21,109 bases of DNA. It comes from a virus. Within the stretch, counting starts at the first letter, position 1. Each line of letters opens with the position of its first letter. This document shows, one piece after another, positions 17,171 through 21,109 of the stretch. Location of the stretch: the IMG/VR virus record IMGVR_UViG_3300021165_002685, positions 1 through 21,109 of that record. The stretch is one strand, 5' to 3'. A model generated the notes under the pieces. The model was given only the letters and a program-made list of their open reading frames with translations, had not been told where the DNA came from and made no database searches. The translations under genes were made by a program, and so were the position numbers.

Positions 17171-17176
17171 AAAAGG
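17171..17176 (+). promoter_or_regulatory. Ribosome binding site of gp13
   Basis: AAAAGG ends 8 bases before the ATG at 17185. It supports that start and is one of the few recognisable Shine-Dalgarno sequences in this block. Confidence 0.5.
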
Positions 17177-17184
17177 TTTTATAA

Positions 17185-18027
17185 ATGGCGCAACCATCTA
17201 GTAGGCAGGGATTAATTGATTACGCAAAAAGAAAACTGGGTGCGCCAGTTTTAGAAATTAATGTTGCGGATGAGCAAGTTGATGACATTATTGATGATGC
17301 CATTCAGTTTTTTCAGGAAAGACACTTTGATGGTGTATATCCAGCTCTTTTTAAGTATAAGATAACAGAAGACGATATTGCCAGAGGAAAAGCAAAAGCT
17401 CCATCTGGAGTTGGGATTGCAACAACATCTGTAGTGGATTCTATGGTTGGGACTGCTACGACTTTTACATATTATGAAAATTCAAATTATTTAAGAATTC
17501 CAAATTCAGTTATAGGAGTTACAAAAATATTTCACTTTGATGGATCTAACGCAATCAGCAGCAACATGTTTAGCGTTAAATATCAATTATTTCTCAATGA
17601 TATTTACTATTGGGGAACAACAGAAATTTTAACATATGCAATGGTTAAAACTTATCTTGAGGATATTAATTTTCTATTAACAACTCAAAAACAAATAAGA
17701 TATAATAAAAGGCAAGATAGATTATACTTAGATATAGATTGGGGCACTGTTAGAGCTGGTGATTTCTTTATTATTGATTGCTATTCGGTTTTAGATCCTA
17801 ATACGTATTCTGATGTTTGGAATGATTCATTTCTTAAGCAATATGTAACTATATTGATTAAAAAACAATGGGGACAAAATTTAATTAAGTTCCAAGGAGT
17901 TAAACTTCCAGGCGGAGTTGAGTTAAACGGAAGACAATTATATGATGATGCTCAAAGAGAATTGGATATATTGATGGAAAAAATGTCTAGTATGTATGAA
18001 CTTCCACCATTAGACATGATTGGATGA
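17185..18027 (+). CDS. gp13: Neck (head completion) protein gp13
   Basis: Encodes 280 residues, close to the 309 of T4 gp13. The N-terminus (RQGLIDYAKRKLGAPVLEIN, then DEQVDDIIDDAIQFFQERHF) is the signature of gp13 in T4-like marine phages. gp13 works with gp14 to complete the portal end of the DNA-filled head and forms the neck to which the tail docks. Residues ~70-115 are a Gly/Thr/Ser-rich insertion-like stretch (APSGVGIATTSVVDSMVGTA) with the G-I-x-T composition of the fibre genes; the rest returns to an ordinary mixed fold with IYYWGTTEI and FFIIDCYSVLDP. The ATG at 17185 has a ribosome binding site. The stop lies 4 bases before the chosen gp14 start. Identification is strong from sequence and from the gp13-gp14-gp15-gp16 order. 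Confidence 0.92.
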   Translation: MAQPSSRQGLIDYAKRKLGAPVLEINVADEQVDDIIDDAIQFFQERHFDGVYPALFKYKITEDDIARGKAKAPSGVGIATTSVVDSMVGTATTFTYYENSNYLRIPNSVIGVTKIFHFDGSNAISSNMFSVKYQLFLNDIYYWGTTEILTYAMVKTYLEDINFLLTTQKQIRYNKRQDRLYLDIDWGTVRAGDFFIIDCYSVLDPNTYSDVWNDSFLKQYVTILIKKQWGQNLIKFQGVKLPGGVELNGRQLYDDAQRELDILMEKMSSMYELPPLDMIG

Positions 18028-18031
18028 TGCT

Positions 18032-19441
18032 ATGTTAAATCCATTTTTTCTTCAGGGATCAAAAACAGAACAAAGTCTCGTTCAGGATTTAATTAATGAG
18101 CAATTAAAAATATATGGAATTGAAGTTTATTATATACCAAGAAGATATATTACAGAAAAAACAGTTATCAGAGAAGTTGTAGAGTCTGAATTTAAAGATG
18201 CATATCCAATAGAAGCATATTTGGAAAATTTTGAGGGATATGCTGATAATAGTGTGATTTTATCAAAATTTGGAATTCAGGCATTAAATGAAATTGTTTT
18301 GACAATTTCTAGAGAAAGATTTGAACTTTATATTTCACCACTTATAAAAAATTCACCCAATACAAAATTATCGACAAGACCTAAAGAGGGAGACTTAATT
18401 TATTTTCCATTAGGTGATAGATTATTTGAGATTAAATTCGTTGAGCATGAAAAGCCATTCTATCAACTTCAGAAAAATTACATTTATACTCTCAAATGTG
18501 AACTCTTTAGATATGAAGATGAGGTTATTGATACTGGAGTAATTGAAATAGATGATACTCTATCCGGAATAGGAACAAGTTTAGATGATGGTCTCATTCC
18601 AGTTGGATCAATACAGACATTAACCTTAGTTGGGGCGGGAGTGACAGCATCTGCATATACATCAATTGTAAATGGTGGAATTAAGAGTATCACCGTCACA
18701 AATAGAGGAGGAGGATACACTAGTATTCCTAGAGTTGGAATATCGTCAGCACCAGCTGGAGGTAAAACAGGAATTGCAACTGCAGTCATGATAAGTGGAA
18801 TTGTTGTTTGTACTGATAGTGCAAATCCGTCCTCTCAATCTGTTCAGTCTGTGAGAATTGTAAATCCTGGATCTGGATATACTGTGGCACCTGGAATAAA
18901 ATTTATTGGTGGAGGAGGAAGTGGTGCAGCAGCAACATCAATTATAGAAAATGGTATTGTTGGTGTCATAACTGTCTCTAACGCAGGTTCTGGATATACT
19001 TCTGCACCACCAATTACATTTACTGGAATCTCAACAGTATCTGCAGCAGCTACGGCAATTCTAAGTCCAACTGGATCAATTCAAGCAATTTATATCACCA
19101 ATTCTGGTGCTGGATATACGCAAGCACCGACAATTACTATAGGTTCTCCATATATGATTGGAATTGGAACATATACCTTTAATGAAGTTGTAACAGGATC
19201 TCAAAGTGCAACAACAGCAAGAGTTCGTTCTTGGAACTCAACTACAAATAAACTTGAGGTTGCATCAATTAGTGGAGAGTTTCTTGTTGGTGAAACTATT
19301 GTTGGGGCTGGTGCAACATATATTATCAGGGCAATAAATGAAAATGTTGTAGATGATGGTTTTGCTGCAAATCAAGAGATAGAAACAGAAGCAGATCTAA
19401 TCATTGACTTTACTGAAAGAAATCCTTTTGGGCAAGCATAA
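18032..19441 (+). CDS. gp14: Neck protein gp14 with inserted beta-repeat array
   Basis: Encodes 469 residues from the ATG at 18032; a TTG at 18020 would add four residues and overlap gp13 by 8 bases, but MLNPFF is the usual start. T4 gp14 has 256 residues. The first ~185 residues are the gp14 core (QGSKTEQSLVQDLINEQL, YGIEVYYIPRRY, GDLIYFPLGDRLFEIKFVEH, CELFRYEDEVIDTG) and the end returns to it (IIDFTERNPFG). Between them, ~190-377, lie four GxGYT units whose Tyr codons are at 18716, 18878, 18995 and 19115 (spacing 54, 39 and 40 residues), followed by an SATTARV...GEFLVGETI unit (~389-427). The core completes the head neck with gp13. The array is probably exposed on the collar; its function is unknown. 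Related repeats occur in three other genes of this cluster. Confidence 0.93.
   Translation: MLNPFFLQGSKTEQSLVQDLINEQLKIYGIEVYYIPRRYITEKTVIREVVESEFKDAYPIEAYLENFEGYADNSVILSKFGIQALNEIVLTISRERFELYISPLIKNSPNTKLSTRPKEGDLIYFPLGDRLFEIKFVEHEKPFYQLQKNYIYTLKCELFRYEDEVIDTGVIEIDDTLSGIGTSLDDGLIPVGSIQTLTLVGAGVTASAYTSIVNGGIKSITVTNRGGGYTSIPRVGISSAPAGGKTGIATAVMISGIVVCTDSANPSSQSVQSVRIVNPGSGYTVAPGIKFIGGGGSGAAATSIIENGIVGVITVSNAGSGYTSAPPITFTGISTVSAAATAILSPTGSIQAIYITNSGAGYTQAPTITIGSPYMIGIGTYTFNEVVTGSQSATTARVRSWNSTTNKLEVASISGEFLVGETIVGAGATYIIRAINENVVDDGFAANQEIETEADLIIDFTERNPFGQA
18600..19160 (+). repeat. GxGYT beta-repeat array within gp14
   Basis: Four copies of a unit with the pattern A-x-x-x-x-x-x-G-x-(I/V)-x-(S/A)-I-x-(I/V)-x-N-x-G-x-G-Y-T-x-x-P-x-I-x-(I/F) are seen by eye. 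The last three are spaced about 40 residues apart. The nucleotide copies have diverged, sharing only short runs around GGATCTGGATATAC. Confidence 0.7.
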
Positions 19442-19444
19442 ATA
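19437..19444 (+). promoter_or_regulatory. Candidate late promoter (CATAAATA) before gp15
   Basis: CATAAATA contains the TAA stop of gp14 (19439-19441) and lies 33 bases before the gp15 start at 19477. It is a 7 of 8 match to the T4 late consensus, with spacing very like the motif before the fibre gene at 5779. Confidence 0.55.
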
Positions 19445-19476
19445 TTATTTACGAATCTCTATGTACATGAATTAAA

Positions 19477-20481
19477 ATGTTTGAGTACTTTTATAACGAA
19501 ATTTTTAGAAAAACAGTAATATCTTTTGGAACATTGTTTAATGATATTACAATTAAAAGAACAAATTCTTCAGATAACGTTGTAAGCGTTATAAAAGTTC
19601 CTTTGGCATATGGTCCAACTCAAAAGTTTTTGGCAAGATTAGAACAATCTCCAAATCTCAACAAACCTTTGCAAATTACTTTGCCAAGAATGTCTTTTGA
19701 GTTTACTGGAATAGTTTATGATCCAGCAAGAAAAGTAACAACAACTCAACAATTTTTAACAAAAGACTCTTCTGATGGAAGCGTTGTAAAAAAAGTTTAC
19801 ATGCCAGTTCCATATAATATGCAGTTTGAGTTGAGCATTATGTCAAAAATAAATGATGATGCTCTACAAATTATTGAGCAAATTTTGCCATATTTCCAAC
19901 CAGCTTATACATTATCAGTTAATTTGTTAGAGAATGGTATTAATGAAAAGAAAGATATACCTATAGTACTCGAAAACGTAACTTTTCAGGATGATTATGA
20001 GGGCGATTTTACAACTCGTCGTGTTTTGCTTTATACGCTAAGATTTACTGCAAAAACTTATTTGTTTGGTCCAGTTTCTACTGCAACTTCAGATATTATC
20101 AAATCTACAAAAATCAGTTATCTTACAGGAACTGATACAACAAATACAACAAGAGAAGTTGTATATTCAACTGAACCAAGAGCAATCAAAAATTATACTG
20201 GGAATGTCATTGCCAGCATAACAAAAGATGTTACAAAAACGGATACAACAATTTATGTTTCTGATACTTCATCAATTACAAATAAAACTTACTTAGACAT
20301 TAATGGTGAAGAAGTTTATGTTGTTAACATCAATAATGATTCTATACAAGTAGAAAGAGGAAAAGATGGAACAACAATTACGACACACTTAGTTGGAGAT
20401 CCTGTCAAGTCTATTACATCATCGGACAATAATTTGGTTGAGTTTGGTGACGATTTTGGTTTTAGTGGAACTATTAATTAA
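19477..20481 (+). CDS. gp15: Tail sheath stabiliser / tail completion protein gp15
   Basis: Encodes 334 residues; T4 gp15 has 272. The start MFEYFYNEIFRK matches T4 MFGYFYNSSFRR, and IIEQILPYFQP (residues ~137-147) matches T4 IVEQILPYFQP, with NITIKR- and VPLAYG-like segments in the same order. gp15 forms the hexameric ring that caps the finished tail tube and sheath and binds the neck proteins gp13/gp14. The core ends near residue ~245. The last ~70-90 residues are an added domain (TTIYVSDTSSI, YLDINGEEVYVV, IQVERGKDGTT, THLVGDPV) with no counterpart that I know in T4 gp15. The same type occurs in both giant proteins here. Since gp15 lies at the head-tail junction, this domain may project from the collar. 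The ATG at 19477 aligns with the T4 start; no Shine-Dalgarno sequence is seen. Confidence 0.93.
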   Translation: MFEYFYNEIFRKTVISFGTLFNDITIKRTNSSDNVVSVIKVPLAYGPTQKFLARLEQSPNLNKPLQITLPRMSFEFTGIVYDPARKVTTTQQFLTKDSSDGSVVKKVYMPVPYNMQFELSIMSKINDDALQIIEQILPYFQPAYTLSVNLLENGINEKKDIPIVLENVTFQDDYEGDFTTRRVLLYTLRFTAKTYLFGPVSTATSDIIKSTKISYLTGTDTTNTTREVVYSTEPRAIKNYTGNVIASITKDVTKTDTTIYVSDTSSITNKTYLDINGEEVYVVNINNDSIQVERGKDGTTITTHLVGDPVKSITSSDNNLVEFGDDFGFSGTIN

Positions 20482-20490
20482 AATAATCTT

Positions 20491-20913
20491 ATGAATATTG
20501 AAAAAAAGTATAAAGATCTAAATCAAACATTTAATGTTGATTCTGAGATTGTTGTTTCTGAAAAGGAATCTGCAATTCCAGAACTAAAAATAGATTCCAC
20601 TCAGGATGACATTAAAAAAGATTATGAATATACAAGAGGAAACTTGTATGCGATTATAGAAAAAGGACAAGAAGCACTGAATGGAATCTTGGAATTGGCA
20701 CAAGAAAGTGATATGCCAAGAGCATATGAAGTTGCAGGACAACTTATTAAGAGTGTTTCTGATGCAACAGATAAATTAATGGATTTGCAGAAAAAAATAA
20801 GAGACATTGATGAAAATAAGTATCAAGGTCCAACAACTGTCAATAATGCTTTATACGTAGGATCAACTGCAGAATTATTAAAGTTGATCAAACAACAGAA
20901 AGAAGATAAATAG
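20491..20913 (+). CDS. gp16: Terminase small subunit gp16
   Basis: Encodes 140 residues against 164 in T4 gp16. The central part (DYEYTRGNLYAIIEKGQEAL, then AQESDMPRAYEVAGQLIKSV) is the helical hairpin core of this family; T4 has the parallel DYGVVRRNMH and ADSPRHMEVFATLM. The C-terminal NNALYVGSTAELLKLI matches T4 QNATVFMGSPTELMDEI. The small terminase forms an oligomeric ring that recognises the DNA concatemer and stimulates the gp17 motor ATPase/nuclease during headful packaging. The first ~45 residues are acidic and less conserved. It starts 9 bases after gp15, with no obvious ribosome binding site or late-promoter motif in the gap, so it is probably co-transcribed with gp15. Confidence 0.9.
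   Translation: MNIEKKYKDLNQTFNVDSEIVVSEKESAIPELKIDSTQDDIKKDYEYTRGNLYAIIEKGQEALNGILELAQESDMPRAYEVAGQLIKSVSDATDKLMDLQKKIRDIDENKYQGPTTVNNALYVGSTAELLKLIKQQKEDK
20905..20912 (+). promoter_or_regulatory. Candidate late promoter (GATAAATA) after gp16
   Basis: GATAAATA overlaps the TAG stop of gp16 (20911-20913) and lies 17 bases before the next start at 20929. It may drive that gene and the expected terminase large subunit beyond the window. Confidence 0.45.
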
Positions 20914-20928
20914 TTAAAAAAATGCATC

Positions 20929-21109
20929 ATGGCATCTGCAATCAATCTATCTTTAGATAAAGGAACTACTTTTGAGTCAACTTTTATTGTAAAGAACGCT
21001 GATGATAGTGCATTTAATTTGACTGGATATACAGCAACTGCAAGAATACGTAAGCATCCAGCGGCATCAGATTATAAATCATTTCAGACTACTGTTACTT
21101 CAGCAAAAG
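20929..21109 (+). CDS. Conserved phage beta-domain protein, 3' end outside window
   Basis: The first 60 residues are visible (ATG at 20929, no stop before the right edge). The sequence begins MASAINLSLDKGTTFESTF and continues DDSAFNLTGYTATARIRKH. This 'GTTF..TF.V...DGS.F.LTGYT..A.(I/L)RKH' pattern is one I know from small structural-type proteins of marine T4-like phages and is probably a beta-sandwich N-terminal domain. In T4, gene 17 follows gene 16 directly, so this gene would be an addition between the two terminase subunits, unless gp17 is elsewhere. Another ATG at 20922 is in a different frame. The function is unknown; a minor virion or fibre-linked protein is likely. Confidence 0.7.
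   Translation, partial: MASAINLSLDKGTTFESTFIVKNADDSAFNLTGYTATARIRKHPAASDYKSFQTTVTSAK

Noticed and set aside
17180-17187. TATAAATG, near match to the late promoter
   Set aside because: It overlaps the gp13 start codon, so a transcript from it would lack the gp13 start; the better motif is at 17158-17165.
18020-18031. TTG start for gp14 overlapping gp13
   Set aside because: The ATG at 18032 gives the usual MLNPFF beginning of gp14; the four additional residues have no support.
18484-18789. A 101-codon - strand frame inside gp14
   Set aside because: It is antisense to the gp14 repeat insertion; its Pro/Val/Ile-rich translation arises from the complement of Gly/Thr/Ile codons.
19442-19476. Possible terminator in the gap between gp14 and gp15
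   Set aside because: No inverted repeat followed by a T-run is present; the gap is AT-rich without a convincing hairpin.
1-21109. tRNA genes, CRISPR arrays, insertion sequences, att sites, defence or metabolic genes
   Set aside because: The window is almost wholly filled by + strand structural genes; no cloverleaf, regularly spaced repeat array, transposase, integrase or enzyme motif was seen, and gaps are at most 35 bases.

Overview
This window is a late structural-gene block of a T4-like myovirus. The base composition is AT-rich (roughly one-third G+C by eye). All twelve genes lie on the + strand and are packed almost end to end; the longest gap is 35 bases. The mix of T4 neck/baseplate homologues with very large DUF4815-type virion proteins is what I know from marine T4-like phages of picocyanobacteria (Prochlorococcus/Synechococcus) and from related pelagic myoviruses. 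Nothing here (no photosynthesis or other host-derived gene, no tRNA) fixes the host.

Layout. Bases 2-5743 hold the 3' part of a giant beta-rich tail/baseplate protein; its start lies before the window. Bases 5779-7586 hold a fibre with a T4 gp10-type N-terminal anchor, followed by a 4-base-overlapping small gene whose product resembles phage tail-fibre-assembly/XkdW-like proteins. Bases 7609-9159 encode baseplate wedge gp8. Bases 9166-16758 encode a 2530-residue DUF4815-type virion protein. Bases 16760-17162 hold two small genes, the first encoding a near-perfect heptad coiled coil in the place where T4 carries wac (fibritin). Bases 17185-20481 encode the neck and tail completion proteins gp13, gp14 and gp15. 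Bases 20491-20913 encode the small terminase gp16. A further gene begins at 20929 and runs off the right edge; in the T4 order the large terminase gp17 would be expected nearby.

How they work together. The first five genes build the baseplate and its attached fibres or adhesins. gp13/gp14 complete the portal end of the head, gp15 caps the tail tube and sheath so that head and tail can join, and gp16 belongs to the DNA packaging motor. Several junctions carry an NATAAATA motif (the T4 late-promoter -10 sequence, read by the gp55/gp33/gp45-dependent polymerase), usually overlapping the stop codon of the preceding gene, which suggests the block is transcribed late from many closely spaced starts.

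The most notable structure not explained by gene-by-gene annotation is domain sharing. At least three small beta-domain types (a GSGYT repeat, an 'RG..GT....H..G' domain, and an 'SGATA...GE.I' domain) recur in otherwise unrelated virion proteins of this cluster, including as an insertion in neck protein gp14 and a C-terminal extension on gp15. No CRISPR array, insertion sequence, tRNA, integrase or defence system was seen.
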